The notes: generated by a model from the sequence alone, not told the origin. Shown: positions 18,433-28,459, counted from the first letter of the stretch. The stretch is 64,000 nt of DNA from Halomonas jincaotanensis (GCF_018448785.1 NZ_JAHCLU010000011.1:1-64000); one strand, 5' to 3'. A program made the numbers and translations.

Positions 18433-18468
18433 AAAAAACAGTGCGCCCGACAGAAGCCGGGCGCACTG
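18433..18468 (-). terminator. intrinsic terminator closing the urt-ure operon
   Basis: On the minus strand an 11-bp perfect stem, CAGTGCGCCCG / CGGGCGCACTG with an 8-nt loop, is followed by TTTTTT. It lies just beyond the small UreJ-like gene. Confidence 0.92.
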
Positions 18469-18483
18469 CATGCCGAATGTCGA

Positions 18484-18720
18484 TCAGGCTCGGGTCTGGC
18501 AGCGTAGCCGGCGGCGACGCAGCACTAGGCGCAATAACGGCACCAGCGCCGCGACTCCCAGGGCTGCGATCCCGAGCACCACCAGCATCGCCGGGCTGCC
18601 GGTATGGGCATGGACCGAGGGAGCCCCATGACCGGAATGGGCCAGGGCGGTGGTAGCAGGTAGCAGCAGGCAGGCACCAAGGACGGCGGGGCGAAGCGGT
18701 TCGAAAGGACGCGTCATCAT
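18484..18720 (-). CDS. small UreJ/HupE-like membrane protein at the end of the urease operon
   Basis: The 78-residue product has a signal-like N-terminus (RPAVLGACLLLPATTALA) ending before HSGHGAPSVHAH. One transmembrane helix (MLVVLGIAALGVAALVPLLRLVL) and an Arg-rich C-terminus follow. The motif after cleavage recalls the 'LAHPGH' start of HupE/UreJ nickel permeases, but those have about 190 residues and six helices. This one is far shorter: either a mini-protein or the end product of decay. The start at 18720 (tandem ATG) has AGGAG eight bases upstream. It sits 62 bp after ureG and before the operon terminator, so co-expression with urease and a nickel- or envelope-related role are plausible. 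Confidence 0.65.
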   Translation of the reverse strand: MMTRPFEPLRPAVLGACLLLPATTALAHSGHGAPSVHAHTGSPAMLVVLGIAALGVAALVPLLRLVLRRRRLRCQTRA

Positions 18721-18782
18721 GGAACGATCTCCTGGCAATGGCGAAGGATAGCAATAGCTAAATGGGGTGAGGCAAAAAGGCG

Positions 18783-19421
18783 TCAGGTGGTAGCGACAGC
18801 GGCCCGTGGGCGGCGCTCCGGCAGCATGCCGCGATCGAGGATGAAGCGGATGATCTCCTCGAGGCCTACGCCATCGTAGAGGTTGGTGAAGACAAAGGGT
18901 CGTTCGCCGCGCATCAGCTTGGCGTCGCGCGCCATGACCTCGAGCGAGGCGTGAACCTGTTCGGCGATGTCGATCTTGTTGATGATCAACAGGTCCGACT
19001 TGGTGATCCCCGGCCCGCCCTTGCGTGGGATCTTGTCGCCGGCGGAGACATCGATGACGTACAACGTGAGATCCGATAACTCGGGACTGAACGTCGCCGA
19101 GAGGTTATCGCCGCCGGATTCCACCAGCACCAACTCCAGGTTCGGGTGTCGCGCCAGGAGGTCGTCAATAGCGGCGAGGTTCATCGAAGCATCCTCGCGT
19201 ATGGCCGTGTGCGGGCAGCCGCCCGTTTCCACACCGAGGATACGGTCGGCCGCGAGCGCCTCGTGCTTGAGCAGGAAGTCGGCGTCCTCGCGGGTATAGA
19301 TGTCATTGGTGACCACCGCGATATCGTAGTGGTCGCGCAGCGCCAGGCAGAGCTGCTTGAGCAGTGCCGTCTTGCCGGAGCCCACCGGGCCGCCGACGCC
19401 GATACGCAGGCAATGGGTCAT
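18783..19421 (-). CDS. ureG: urease accessory GTPase UreG
   Basis: UreG is the SIMIBI GTPase that couples GTP hydrolysis to nickel delivery into apo-urease with UreD, UreF and UreE. The 212-residue product has P-loop [13 protein letters not shown] (residues 8-20) and the nickel-binding CPH motif in [14 protein letters not shown]. It also has the metal-linked [15 protein letters not shown] segment and NKID for guanine recognition. The N-terminus is short, without the His-rich extension seen where UreE is missing, which fits the presence of a His-rich UreE here. It starts 11 bp after the ureF stop. Confidence 0.98.
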   Translation of the reverse strand: MTHCLRIGVGGPVGSGKTALLKQLCLALRDHYDIAVVTNDIYTREDADFLLKHEALAADRILGVETGGCPHTAIREDASMNLAAIDDLLARHPNLELVLVESGGDNLSATFSPELSDLTLYVIDVSAGDKIPRKGGPGITKSDLLIINKIDIAEQVHASLEVMARDAKLMRGERPFVFTNLYDGVGLEEIIRFILDRGMLPERRPRAAVATT

Positions 19422-19432
19422 GGTCTTTTCTC

Positions 19433-20209
19433 CTAGCTTCTGAACAGTCGCGAATACTGGGTCTCATGCAGGGCGCTGGCCAGCGCCAGGCCGGGCAGTG
19501 CCGGGCCGAGCTCGTCGTCGTCCAGGGACAACGCCTCGTCCACGGCCGTTACCAACAAGGGACGCAAGCGCTCGACCAGACGCTGGGCGGCGGTATGACC
19601 CAGCGGCAGCGCCTTGCAGGCTACGGCGAGCTGATTCTCGAGCCATGCCCAGGCGAAGCCCAGCAGTGCCTGGCGAAGCGGCACGCCCCGCATCTTCGCC
19701 GTCCAGGCGAACAGCGTCACATAGCCTGCACCGGGAGGCAGCATCGGGGCATCTGGTGAATCGCCATCTTGTAAAGGGCTATCTCGTGAAGGGCTTTCTT
19801 GTGAAGAATAAACTTGTGACGTGCTACCGGGTAGCCGGTCGAGGCTGCCCAGCAGGCGCGTCAGCGAAGCGCCCAGGCGCGCATCCTCGGCGGCGAGTTC
19901 GGCCGTCTCGCGGTTGGCGGCAAGCCAGGCATCCCATTCGCCGATCGCCTCGCCATCGCGCTCTGACCAGGCGACATGCAGGCGCGCGAGCACCGGCAAT
20001 TCACAGCGTGTCAGGCCATCGTCGAGCACGCCTTCCAGCCAGTCACCGAGGCTCGCCTCGTCACTGACCCAGCCCAGCTCGAAGGCACTCTCGAGCCCTT
20101 GAGAAAATGCAAAGGCGCCGATGGGCAGCGCCGGGCTGACAAGTTGCAGCAAGCCAAGCAACGCCAGATCACCACTCTGCCCTTCATGGCCGGGCGACTC
20201 AGTGCGCAT
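19433..20209 (-). CDS. ureF: urease accessory protein UreF
   Basis: UreF is the all-helical chaperone that bridges UreD-bound urease and UreG. The 258-residue product shows [21 protein letters not shown], the conserved UreF N-terminal signature, and ends with [13 protein letters not shown]. It is longer than the usual 220-230 residues because of a Ser/Pro/Asp-rich insertion of about 30 residues near residues 129-160, encoded by five degenerate 15-bp tandem repeats. The start at 20209 overlaps the ureE end by 11 bp. The frame is open much further upstream, but that part is antisense-like translation of ureE. Confidence 0.95.
   Translation of the reverse strand: MRTESPGHEGQSGDLALLGLLQLVSPALPIGAFAFSQGLESAFELGWVSDEASLGDWLEGVLDDGLTRCELPVLARLHVAWSERDGEAIGEWDAWLAANRETAELAAEDARLGASLTRLLGSLDRLPGSTSQVYSSQESPSRDSPLQDGDSPDAPMLPPGAGYVTLFAWTAKMRGVPLRQALLGFAWAWLENQLAVACKALPLGHTAAQRLVERLRPLLVTAVDEALSLDDDELGPALPGLALASALHETQYSRLFRS
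19751..19825. repeat. five degenerate 15-bp tandem repeats inside ureF
   Basis: Units at 19751, 19766, 19781, 19796 and 19811 share the pattern ATCTTGTGAAGGGCT. In the UreF frame they encode the pentads [20 protein letters not shown] and GDSPD. The unit is a multiple of three, so copy-number changes keep the frame. Confidence 0.8.
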
Positions 20210-20714
20210 GATCGTGCTCGTGGGCATGAGAATGATCCTGGCCATGGGTATGGTCATGGCCATGAGAATGCCCCACCTGGGAATAGGCACCGGATTCGGG
20301 ATCGAAAGGTACCTGATGATGCACCAGGGTTGCCCCCAGCAAGGTGGCGAGTTCCTCGAGCACATGGTCCGGCGGGAAGCGTACGAAGCCGCCCTCCTCG
20401 TCCTCGCCAAGGGCCAGTTGTACATGGCGGTTGCCCAGATGGTAGGCGAGCCGCGCCAGGGGCAGGCCCGCGGCGATACGGGCGGTAACGACCGGCTCAA
20501 CGGCGGCCTGGATACGCACCAGCTCGCCGCTCTCGGCACGCAATCCTTCGCCATCTTGCAGCACCGGGCCGCGGTCGAGGAAGAGGCCCAACTCGCGGCC
20601 AGCATCGCTCATCGCCTTGAGCCGGCCGCGGATCCGCAGCTCATAGGGCAGCGTCAGGGTGTCACTCGCCTGGCTCGCCTCGATGGGACCAAGTCGTTCG
20701 GTCAGTTTCAGCAT
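20199..20714 (-). CDS. ureE: urease accessory nickel metallochaperone UreE
   Basis: UreE dimers bind nickel and hand it to UreG for urease activation. The 171-residue product has the conserved YHLGNRHVQLAL stretch, and a central His in FPPDHVLEEL that corresponds to the dimer-interface nickel site. The C-terminal tail alternates His with Gly, Asp or Ala (HSHGHDHTHGQDHSHAHEHD), a nickel-storage tail like that of Klebsiella. The gene overlaps ureF by 11 bp and starts 43 bp after ureC. Confidence 0.97.
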   Translation of the reverse strand: MLKLTERLGPIEASQASDTLTLPYELRIRGRLKAMSDAGRELGLFLDRGPVLQDGEGLRAESGELVRIQAAVEPVVTARIAAGLPLARLAYHLGNRHVQLALGEDEEGGFVRFPPDHVLEELATLLGATLVHHQVPFDPESGAYSQVGHSHGHDHTHGQDHSHAHEHDHAH

Positions 20715-20757
20715 CGTTTACCTCAATCTCGAGCGTCGTGCCGTTCTCATACATAGC

Positions 20758-22461
20758 TCAAAACAAATGATACCGTTGAGCCAGCGGCAGCTCGGTCGCC
20801 GGTTCACAGGTCAGCAGTTCGCCATCGGCATGAACCTCGTAGGTCTGCGGGTCCACGGTCAGCTCGGGGCAGGCGTCGTTGAGCTTCATGTCGGATTTGC
20901 GCACGCCTCGCACGTTCTTGCAGGCGGTCAGTTCACTGCGCAGGCCCAGCCGCTCGCCGATGCCGGCGTCCAGCGCCGCATGGCTGACGAAGGTCAGGCG
21001 GGTCTGGCTCGCCGCCCGGCCGAAGGCACCGAACATGTAGCGATAGTGGACCGGCTGGGGCGTGGGGATCGAGGCATTGGGGTCGCCCATCGGCGCGGCG
21101 GCAATCATGCCACCCTTGATGATCATGGCCGGCTTGGTGCCGAAGAAGGCCGGTTTCCAGAGCACCAAGTCAGCCAGCTTGCCGACTTCGACCGAGCCCA
21201 CCTCATGTCCGATGCCATGGGTGATGGCTTGATTGATGGTGGTCTTGGCGATATAGCGCTTGGCACGAAAATTGTCGGCGCCCAACGCCTCGTCTTCGGG
21301 CAGCAGGCCGCGCTGCACCTTCATCTTGTGGGCGGTCTGCCAGGTACGGCACACCGACTCACCGACGCGGCCCATCGCCTGCGAATCCGAGGCGATCATC
21401 GAGATCACCCCCAGGTCATGGAGAATATCCTCGGCGGCGATCGTCTCGCGGCGGATGCGCGAATCGGCGAAGGCCACATCCTCGGGTATCTTCGGGTCGA
21501 GGTGATGGCAGACCATCAGCATGTCGAGGTGCTCGTCGATGGTGTTAACGGTATAAGGTCGCGTCGGGTTGGTCGACGACGGCAGCACATAGGGCCTTGC
21601 ACAGGCGGTGATGATGTCCGGCGCATGGCCGCCGCCGGCCCCTTCGGTATGGTAGGTATGGATGCAGCGTTCCTTGAAGGCCGCCAGGGTATCTTCGACG
21701 AAGCCCGACTCATTGAGGGTATCGGTATGGATCGCCACCTGGACATCGTAGCGGTCGGCCACACCCAGGCAGTTGTCGATGGCCGCCGGTGTTGTACCCC
21801 AGTCCTCGTGGAGCTTGAGACCCATGGCACCGGCCTCGAGCTGCGCCTCCAGCGCCTCGGGCAGGCTGGCATTGCCCTTGCCCAGAAAACCGATGTTCAT
21901 GGGCATGTCGTCCACCGCCTGGAGCATCTTGCCGATATGCCACTCGCCGGGCGTGCAGGTGGTCGCATTGGTGCCGGTGGCCGGCCCGGTGCCGCCGCCC
22001 AGCATGGTGGTGATGCCGCTCATCAGCGCCTCCTCCACCAGCTGCGGGCAGACGAAGTGAATGTGGGCATCCAGTGCGCCGGCGGTGAGAATCTTGCCTT
22101 CGCCGGCGATGATCTCGGTGCCGGGACCAATGACGATCTCCACATCGGGCTGGGTATCGGGATTGCCGGCCTTGCCGATCGCGGCGATGCGCCCGCCCTG
22201 GATGCCCACGTCGGCCTTGACGATGCCCCACCAGTCGAGGATCAAGGCGTTGGTGATCACGGTGTCCATCACCGTACCGTCGGCGCGCTGGCTCTGGCCC
22301 ATGCCGTCGCGGATGACCTTGCCGCCGCCGAACTTCACCTCGTCGCCGTAGTGAGTCGCATCGCGCTCCACTTCAATCCACAGATCCGTGTCGGCCAGGC
22401 GCACTCGGTCGCCCACCGTGGGTCCGTACATATCGGCGTAGGCCTGCCGACTGATCTTCAT
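20758..22461 (-). CDS. ureC: urease alpha subunit
   Basis: UreC carries the dinickel active site that hydrolyses urea to ammonia and carbamate. The 567-residue product is full length. Expected ligands are all present: His133 and His135 (DAHIHF), the carbamylated Lys216 (GLKLHEDWG), His245, His271 and Asp359. The flap region is also present (MVCHHLD, His319 acting as base). Numbering runs one lower than Klebsiella. The start codon overlaps the ureB stop (ATGA). A long frame on the opposite strand (20659-22560) is an antisense shadow. No missing residue was seen, so the enzyme should be active. Confidence 0.99.
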   Translation of the reverse strand: MKISRQAYADMYGPTVGDRVRLADTDLWIEVERDATHYGDEVKFGGGKVIRDGMGQSQRADGTVMDTVITNALILDWWGIVKADVGIQGGRIAAIGKAGNPDTQPDVEIVIGPGTEIIAGEGKILTAGALDAHIHFVCPQLVEEALMSGITTMLGGGTGPATGTNATTCTPGEWHIGKMLQAVDDMPMNIGFLGKGNASLPEALEAQLEAGAMGLKLHEDWGTTPAAIDNCLGVADRYDVQVAIHTDTLNESGFVEDTLAAFKERCIHTYHTEGAGGGHAPDIITACARPYVLPSSTNPTRPYTVNTIDEHLDMLMVCHHLDPKIPEDVAFADSRIRRETIAAEDILHDLGVISMIASDSQAMGRVGESVCRTWQTAHKMKVQRGLLPEDEALGADNFRAKRYIAKTTINQAITHGIGHEVGSVEVGKLADLVLWKPAFFGTKPAMIIKGGMIAAAPMGDPNASIPTPQPVHYRYMFGAFGRAASQTRLTFVSHAALDAGIGERLGLRSELTACKNVRGVRKSDMKLNDACPELTVDPQTYEVHADGELLTCEPATELPLAQRYHLF

Positions 22462-22844
22462 GATTGCTCACCCTTGCCGTCGAGGTTGGAAGTAGAGGAG
22501 GTTCGCGCGTCACCGGGCGCGGTAGAGAGCGAACCCATCACGTCACCGCGGAAGCCGTAGATACGACGCTGCCCTGCATAGGGAATCAGCGTGACCTCGC
22601 GGCGCTGGCCGGGCTCGAAGCGGATCGCCGTGCCCGCGGCCACATCGAGACGGTAGCCGCGGGCCTTGGCACGATCGAAGGTCAGCGCCGGGTTAGCCTC
22701 GGCAAAATGGTAATGCGACCCGACCTGGATGGGGCGATCGCCGGTATTGGCCACCTCGACGGTGATTCTTTCGCGCCCTTCACAGAGCTCGATGTCGCCG
22801 TCCCGTAATTTGTACTGTCCTGGGATCATCGATTCGGAAATCAT
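22458..22844 (-). CDS. ureB: urease beta subunit
   Basis: UreB is a structural subunit of the (UreABC)3 trimer and helps hold the active-site flap. The 128-residue product begins [11 protein letters not shown] with MIPGQY as the usual family start region. It contains [22 protein letters not shown] and [20 protein letters not shown]-type conserved stretches. Its C-terminus has about 20 non-conserved Ser/Thr/Gly-rich residues. AAGGAG lies eight bases before the start. Overlap with ureC (four bases) couples translation. Confidence 0.98.
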   Translation of the reverse strand: MISESMIPGQYKLRDGDIELCEGRERITVEVANTGDRPIQVGSHYHFAEANPALTFDRAKARGYRLDVAAGTAIRFEPGQRREVTLIPYAGQRRIYGFRGDVMGSLSTAPGDARTSSTSNLDGKGEQS

Positions 22845-22854
22845 CGCGCGCTCC

Positions 22855-23157
<303 letters not shown>

Positions 23158-23182
23158 GGCGGCGTCTCCATTGGCAGAAGAA

Positions 23183-24091
23183 TCAGGTCAGCCAGATACG
23201 GGGCACATGCGCGTCCCGGCCGATAAGCAGGGGCCTGAGGTTTTCCCAGGCACGCTGACAGAGCGCCCAGGCCTCGTTGCGCTCATGGCCCAGATAGCGC
23301 AGCAGCAGCACACCCTGGCGCACCGTCACCGCCCAGCGGATGCTGGCGGTGACGGTCGCGCGCAGCGCCTCGATGGCGGCGGGTTCGTCGTCGAGCCCCA
23401 CGGCCCATAGCGTCGCCTGTACGGTGGCGCCGCCCTGTCCCCAGCGTCCGCTGAAACGCGAATGCAGCGGGTCGAGGGGCTGTCGCTCCACCCAGAGCGG
23501 CTTGCCGTCTCGGCAAAGGCGAAAATGCTGGTCGATGCGCCCCGTGGCGAACGGCAAGTCACTGGCGGGGCGGCCCAGGGCCATGATTTCCCAACCGAGA
23601 CAACGCGCACTGCCCTCAAGGTCGATCGAGGTTTGCTGCCGGCCTCTCGACCCATCGAAGGCGAGAGTTTCCTGGGGCAGCCATTCGAGCACTCCGCCAT
23701 CGGCAACTTCGAGACGGGTCTGCTGAGACCATGCCACGCCATGGGCATCGGCCTTGTAGAGTCTATTGGCCGCGGGCGTGGTCAGAAGCGCATGGGCGCC
23801 CGGGCCGGCGCTGGCATGAATCGACAGCGCGTCGCCACTGACCAGCCCTCCCGGGGGATGCAGCAGGTAGGCATGGCAGGGGCCGCTCTTGTCTTCCGGA
23901 TTCTTGGCTTCCGGGTGAAAGGTGCGCTGCACCCGCAGTGGGCCCTGGTGTCGTGACCGAACCAGACGCGTCACGCCGTCGCGCACGCCGAAGTCGAGCT
24001 CGATCGACGCCGCCCAGTGACGCTTGGCATCGAAACGATGCCCTGAGGCCGGTGAATGCATCGCGGCCGGTGGAGGCGTGAATGCCGTCAT
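23183..24091 (-). CDS. ureD: urease accessory protein UreD
   Basis: UreD (UreH) binds apo-urease first and recruits UreF and UreG; a tunnel through it is thought to guide nickel. The 302-residue product shows the family stretches [27 protein letters not shown] and [14 protein letters not shown]. Its start overlaps the stop of urtE (ATGA at 24088-24091), physically joining urea uptake and urease genes into one transcript. Confidence 0.96.
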   Translation of the reverse strand: MTAFTPPPAAMHSPASGHRFDAKRHWAASIELDFGVRDGVTRLVRSRHQGPLRVQRTFHPEAKNPEDKSGPCHAYLLHPPGGLVSGDALSIHASAGPGAHALLTTPAANRLYKADAHGVAWSQQTRLEVADGGVLEWLPQETLAFDGSRGRQQTSIDLEGSARCLGWEIMALGRPASDLPFATGRIDQHFRLCRDGKPLWVERQPLDPLHSRFSGRWGQGGATVQATLWAVGLDDEPAAIEALRATVTASIRWAVTVRQGVLLLRYLGHERNEAWALCQRAWENLRPLLIGRDAHVPRIWLT

Positions 24092-24792
24092 ACCGTCAGA
24101 TGCTCCTTTATGAGGGCATCGCTCAACTCGGCGATCTCTCCACCGGCCACCGGAGAGCCACGATCCATGATCACGAAGTTATCGGCGTATTTACGGGCGA
24201 ACGGCAGTTTCTGCTCGACGAGCAGAACCGTCAGCCCATCCTCCCGCATCAGCCTGCGGATGACCTCGCCGATCTGGGCGATGATATTGGGCTGAATGCC
24301 CTCGCCTGGCTCATCGAGGATCAGCAGGCGCGGCTCGAGTACCAGGGCACGACCGATGGCTAGTTGTTGCTGCTGCCCGCCAGACAGGTCTCCACCGCGT
24401 CGATGCTTCATCTCGTCGAGCACCGGGAAGAGCTCGAAGACCCGCTCGGGAATCGTCCTGCTGCCGTCGCTCCTCGCGGCAAGACCGGTGCGCAGGTTCT
24501 CCTCCACCGTCAACAAGGGGAATATCTGTCGTCCCTGAGGGACATAACCGATGCCCAGCCGGGAACGCTCCTCGACATGGCGCCGAGTCAGTTCGACTTC
24601 ATCTTCGTCGGCGTAGCGGATGCTGCCCGAGGCCACGGCCACCTCGCCCATGATCGTCTTCATCAGGGTGGTCTTGCCCACTCCGTTGCGCCCCATCACG
24701 CAGGTGCAAGCCCCTGTGGGCACACGCAAGTCGAGATCCCAGAGGGTATGGCTTTCTCCGTAGTACTGGTTGAGCTTATCGATGGTCAGCAT
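24088..24792 (-). CDS. urtE: urea ABC transporter ATP-binding protein UrtE
   Basis: UrtE is one of two LivF/LivG-type ATPases that drive the urea ABC importer. The 234-residue product has Walker A GRNGVGKTTL (about 34-43), signature LSGGQQQQLAIGRAL, Walker B LLILDEPGEGIQPNI and the switch His near its C-terminus region. The GEGIQPN variant is typical of UrtE. The start ATG shares one base with the urtD stop (TGATG). Confidence 0.97.
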   Translation of the reverse strand: MLTIDKLNQYYGESHTLWDLDLRVPTGACTCVMGRNGVGKTTLMKTIMGEVAVASGSIRYADEDEVELTRRHVEERSRLGIGYVPQGRQIFPLLTVEENLRTGLAARSDGSRTIPERVFELFPVLDEMKHRRGGDLSGGQQQQLAIGRALVLEPRLLILDEPGEGIQPNIIAQIGEVIRRLMREDGLTVLLVEQKLPFARKYADNFVIMDRGSPVAGGEIAELSDALIKEHLTV

Positions 24793-25637
24793 CAGGCCAC
24801 CTCCTCGTCGGGATCGGCACCAAGGTAGACCTCGATCACCTTCGGGTCGCTTGCGACCTGATCCATGCTGCCCTCGGCCAGTACGCGGCCCTGATGCAGT
24901 ACCGTCACGGTGCGCGCAATCGAGCGCACGAAGCCCATGTCATGCTCTACCACCACCACCGACTGCTTGCCCTTGCCGGCAAGGCCAGTGAGGAGTTCGG
25001 CGGTACGCTCCATCTCCTGCCCGGTCATCCCGGCTACTGGTTCGTCCACCAGCAGCAGACGCGGGCGCTGCATCAGCAGCATGCCGATCTCCAGCCACTG
25101 TTTCTGACCGTGCGAGAGGATACCCGCCGGGCCATGACGCAGTTCGGTGAGCCCGATGGTCTCGAGCACTTCCTCGATGCGATCGCGAATCTCGCCGGTC
25201 ATGCGTGCCGTCAGGGTGGGCAGGATGCGCTTGTCGGCGGCCATGGCCAGTTCGAGGTTCTCGAACACGCTCAATGCCTCGAACACCGTGGGCTTCTGGA
25301 ACTTGCGGCCGATCCCGAGACTGGCGATATCGGGCTCGTTCATGGCCAGCAGGTTATGCCGGCTGCCGAACCACACCGAGCCGGTATCCGGCCGAGTCTT
25401 GCCGGTAATAATATCCATCATGGTGGTCTTCCCGGCCCCATTGGGGCCGATGATGCAACGCAACTCACCGTCATCGATGGTCAGGTTGAGGTTGTCGATG
25501 GCCCGGAAGCCATCGAAGGTCACCGTCACATCATCGAGGTAGAGGATGGGCCCGTGGCGAACGTCGACCGGGGACGTCGCCGGAACCAGAAAATCGAAGA
25601 CGCGATCGCGATCGGCCAGTGAGCTCAGGAAACTCAT
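24792..25637 (-). CDS. urtD: urea ABC transporter ATP-binding protein UrtD
   Basis: The product is the LivG-type ATPase of the urea importer, 281 residues. Walker A is GPNGAGKTTMMD, the signature is ILSHGQKQWLEIGMLL (a Ser-His-Gly-Gln variant usual in UrtD), and Walker B is LLLVDEPVAGM. The N-terminal 25 residues precede the nucleotide-binding domain. The start at 25637 (MSFLSSLADRDR) overlaps the urtC end by four bases. The longer open frame to 25877 is antisense-like translation of urtC. Confidence 0.96.
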   Translation of the reverse strand: MSFLSSLADRDRVFDFLVPATSPVDVRHGPILYLDDVTVTFDGFRAIDNLNLTIDDGELRCIIGPNGAGKTTMMDIITGKTRPDTGSVWFGSRHNLLAMNEPDIASLGIGRKFQKPTVFEALSVFENLELAMAADKRILPTLTARMTGEIRDRIEEVLETIGLTELRHGPAGILSHGQKQWLEIGMLLMQRPRLLLVDEPVAGMTGQEMERTAELLTGLAGKGKQSVVVVEHDMGFVRSIARTVTVLHQGRVLAEGSMDQVASDPKVIEVYLGADPDEEVA

Positions 25638-26764
25638 GCTGCGGCCTCCTTGGGGGAATCGTGGGACCGGGATGCCTGGCGGTCGCGTTTGAATCGGTAC
25701 GCCAACAGGCCGGCAATGCCCTTCGGCAGGAACACCGTGACCAAAACGAACAGACCCCCCAGCGCGAACAGCCAGGCATCGGGCATGGCGCCGGTAAACA
25801 CGGTCTTGGCGTAGTTGACCAGTATGGCCCCGATCACCGCGCCATAGAGCGTGCCCCGGCCACCGAGGGCCACCCACAGTACGATCTCGATGGAGAAGAT
25901 CGGCGAAAATTCGCTGGGGTTGATGATCCCCACTTGCGGCACGTAAAGCGCGCCGGCCACCCCGGCAAGCATCGCCGAGACGACGAAGACAAACAGCTGG
26001 AAGCGCTCCACCCGATATCCCAGGAAGCGCGTGCGTGCTTCGGCATCGCGGGTGGCGACACTGACGCGGCCCAGCTTGCTGGCAACGATCGCCCGACAGA
26101 TGACGTAACCCAGCGCCAGCGCTATCCCGGTGGCGATGAACAGCCCCAGCCGCGTGGCATCGCTCCGCAGGTCGAAATTCAGCAGCTCGCGAAAATCGGT
26201 GAGGCCGTTGTTGCCGCCGAAGCCCATCTCGTTGCGGAAGAAGGCCAGCATCAGCGCAAAGGTCATCGCCTGGGTGATGATCGACAGATACACCCCGGTC
26301 ACCCGTGAGCGAAACGCCAGGAAACCGAACACCAGCGCCAACAGCCCGGGCGCCAGCATCACCATGAGAAAGGCGAACCAGGGCATGTCGAAGCCGAGCC
26401 AGTACCAGGGCAGCGAGTCCCAGTCGAGAAACACCATGAAGTCCGGCAGGACCGGGTCGCCGTAGGTGCCGCGATCGCCGATCTGGCGCATCAGGTACAT
26501 GCCCATGGCGTAGCCGCCCAGGGCGAAGAAGGCGCCATGGCCGAGGCTCAGGATGCCCAGATAGCCCCAGACCAGATCCACCGCCACCGCGAGCAGCGCA
26601 TAGCTCAGATACTTGCCGAGCAGCGTCACCGTATAGGTGGACACGTGCAGGGGGTTGTCGGCAGGCAGCGCCAGATTGAGAAAAGTGACTATCGCCAGAG
26701 CAGCCAGCAGCACACCGAGAAAGAGCTGGGTCGAGCGTTCACGAAACGGTCTTGTTAACCACAT
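25634..26764 (-). CDS. urtC: urea ABC transporter permease UrtC
   Basis: The product is a LivM-type inner-membrane permease of 376 residues with about ten hydrophobic segments. Family landmarks include DLVWGYLGILSLGHGAFFALGGYAMGMYL near the N-terminus and the cytoplasmic coupling segment SVATRDAEARTRFLGY. VALGGRGTLYGAVIGAILVNY lies near the C-terminus. It pairs with UrtB to form the urea translocation path. It starts 7 bp after the urtB stop and overlaps urtD by four bases. Confidence 0.96.
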   Translation of the reverse strand: MWLTRPFRERSTQLFLGVLLAALAIVTFLNLALPADNPLHVSTYTVTLLGKYLSYALLAVAVDLVWGYLGILSLGHGAFFALGGYAMGMYLMRQIGDRGTYGDPVLPDFMVFLDWDSLPWYWLGFDMPWFAFLMVMLAPGLLALVFGFLAFRSRVTGVYLSIITQAMTFALMLAFFRNEMGFGGNNGLTDFRELLNFDLRSDATRLGLFIATGIALALGYVICRAIVASKLGRVSVATRDAEARTRFLGYRVERFQLFVFVVSAMLAGVAGALYVPQVGIINPSEFSPIFSIEIVLWVALGGRGTLYGAVIGAILVNYAKTVFTGAMPDAWLFALGGLFVLVTVFLPKGIAGLLAYRFKRDRQASRSHDSPKEAAA

Positions 26765-26770
26765 GTCGAA

Positions 26771-28378
26771 TCAGCCCTCCGCCGCACGGCCCTTCTGCGG
26801 AAAGAGTCCGCGGGGGCGTTTCTGAATAAACAGGATAATGAAGACGAGCACCACGATCTTGGCCAGTACCGCGCCCACCCAGGGTTCGAGAACCTGGTTG
26901 ATGACGCCCAGCGACAACCCGGCTACCAGTGTTCCCCAGAGATTCCCGACGCCACCGAACACCACCACCATGAACGAATCGATGATGTAGTTCTGGCCGA
27001 GGTTGGGGCCGACGTTAGTGAGCTGGGAGAGCGCCACACCCGCCAAGCCGGCCACGCCGGATCCCAGCGCGAAGGTCATGATGTCGACGCGGGTGGCGCG
27101 GATGCCCATGGCGCGTGCCATGGCGCGATTCTGGGTGACCGCGCGCACTTCGAGACCCAGCCGGGTGCGGCGCATCACCAGCATCAGGCAGGCGAACACC
27201 ACCAGCGCGAAGCCGAGCACGAAGAGACGATTCAGCGTCAGCGACAGCCCTTCGTTGATCATCAGCGAGCCGCTCATCCACTCGGGCGACACCACGGTGC
27301 GATTCAGCGGTGAAATGACCGTGCGCACCAGCTGCTGCAGGATCAGGCTGACACCGAAGGTCGCCAGCAGGGTTTCCAGCGGCCGTCCCTTGAGAAACTG
27401 GATGACGCCGCGCTCGATGGCGATCCCGGCGAGTGCCGACACCACGAACCCGGCGGGAATCGCCAGCACCAGTGCCAATCCCGGCTGACCGGGCAGCATC
27501 TGCTGCATGCCCCAGGTGGTGTAGGCGCCGAGCATGATTAGCTCACCATGGGCCATATTAATCACGCCCATCACGCCGAAGGTGATGGCCAGCCCGATGG
27601 CCGCCAGCACCAGCACCGAGCCCAGCGACAAGCCAAAGTACAGCGTCTCGAGACCACTATTGATGCGAAGCTTCTGTTCGATATCGAGCAGCGCCGCCGA
27701 GGCGGCATCGGCTACCAACGGATTATCGCTTCGCGTTGCCGAGTTGAGGGCCGCCCGAACACGACTGTTCAGGCTGCCCTCGAGCTCTGCGATAGCATCG
27801 ATGTCGCCTTCATTGAGACGGTGAATCGCCAGGCCCTGCTCGAGCAGACGGCGAACCTCGGCATCGTCTTCACTGCCCACGAGCTCGCGAAGTGGCTCAA
27901 CCATCGCGGCATCCACGCTGCCCAACAACTCGCGGGCCGCATCGCGCCGGTCATCGACATCGTCGGTGTAGAGATCGAGTACCGCCAGGGCGCTCTGCAA
28001 TTGCCCGCGTAGGGCATTGTTGATGCCGATACGGTCGAGATCGCGCCGCGACATCTCGCCAGCATCCTCGAAGCTCAAGGCGTCGATGACCGGCCAGTTC
28101 CGTCCACGATTCTCGAGCACGATCACGAAGCGTCCGGTTTCCTTGTGACGCTGTAACTTGCCACCGAGCAATTCTTCGAGCCAACGACGACTGCGCTCAT
28201 CACCACTGGTGATGATGGATTCGATGGCCTCGCTCTTCGCCTCGTATGACGAAACGGCCAGTGCCTCGAGCAGCGCTTGGCCTGCAGCTTCGTCCTCCTG
28301 GGCCTGTACAACCGGTACTAGCCCGAACAGCAGACAGAGGAGCAACAGCCCAGGCACGAAGGATCGGATCATCCTCAT
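26771..28378 (-). CDS. urtB: urea ABC transporter permease UrtB
   Basis: The 535-residue product has a cleavable-looking signal sequence (MRMIRSFVPGLLLLCLLFGLVPVVQA). A periplasmic helical N-terminal domain of about 205 residues rich in Glu, Leu and Asp follows, then a LivH-type permease from about residue 240 (ITFGVMGVINMAHGELIMLGAY). The long extracellular domain is usual for UrtB but absent from LivH; its role is not settled. The start at 28378 has AGGA upstream. A hairpin with T tract lies in the 81-bp gap from urtA, so permease levels may be lower than those of the binding protein. Confidence 0.96.
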   Translation of the reverse strand: MRMIRSFVPGLLLLCLLFGLVPVVQAQEDEAAGQALLEALAVSSYEAKSEAIESIITSGDERSRRWLEELLGGKLQRHKETGRFVIVLENRGRNWPVIDALSFEDAGEMSRRDLDRIGINNALRGQLQSALAVLDLYTDDVDDRRDAARELLGSVDAAMVEPLRELVGSEDDAEVRRLLEQGLAIHRLNEGDIDAIAELEGSLNSRVRAALNSATRSDNPLVADAASAALLDIEQKLRINSGLETLYFGLSLGSVLVLAAIGLAITFGVMGVINMAHGELIMLGAYTTWGMQQMLPGQPGLALVLAIPAGFVVSALAGIAIERGVIQFLKGRPLETLLATFGVSLILQQLVRTVISPLNRTVVSPEWMSGSLMINEGLSLTLNRLFVLGFALVVFACLMLVMRRTRLGLEVRAVTQNRAMARAMGIRATRVDIMTFALGSGVAGLAGVALSQLTNVGPNLGQNYIIDSFMVVVFGGVGNLWGTLVAGLSLGVINQVLEPWVGAVLAKIVVLVFIILFIQKRPRGLFPQKGRAAEG

Positions 28379-28422
28379 GGGTGAGTCCTGTGGGTTATGG
28401 GGAAAATATCGAGCGGCGTGAT

Positions 28423-28449
28423 AAAAGGGCCAGCCATCGCGGCCGGCCC
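28423..28449 (-). terminator. partial terminator/attenuator between urtA and urtB
   Basis: On the minus strand GGGCCGGCC and GGCTGGCCC form a 9-bp stem (one G-U pair, 5-nt loop) followed by TTTTATC. Such structures after a binding-protein gene commonly reduce downstream transcription and protect the 3' end of the upstream message. Confidence 0.7.
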
Positions 28450-28459
28450 GTAGCGCTTG

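Noticed and set aside
20659-22560. 633-codon plus-strand open frame opposite ureC
   Set aside because: ureC on the other strand is complete with all catalytic residues. High-GC codon bias leaves the antisense frame open; the translation is His/Gly/Asp-rich without any domain.
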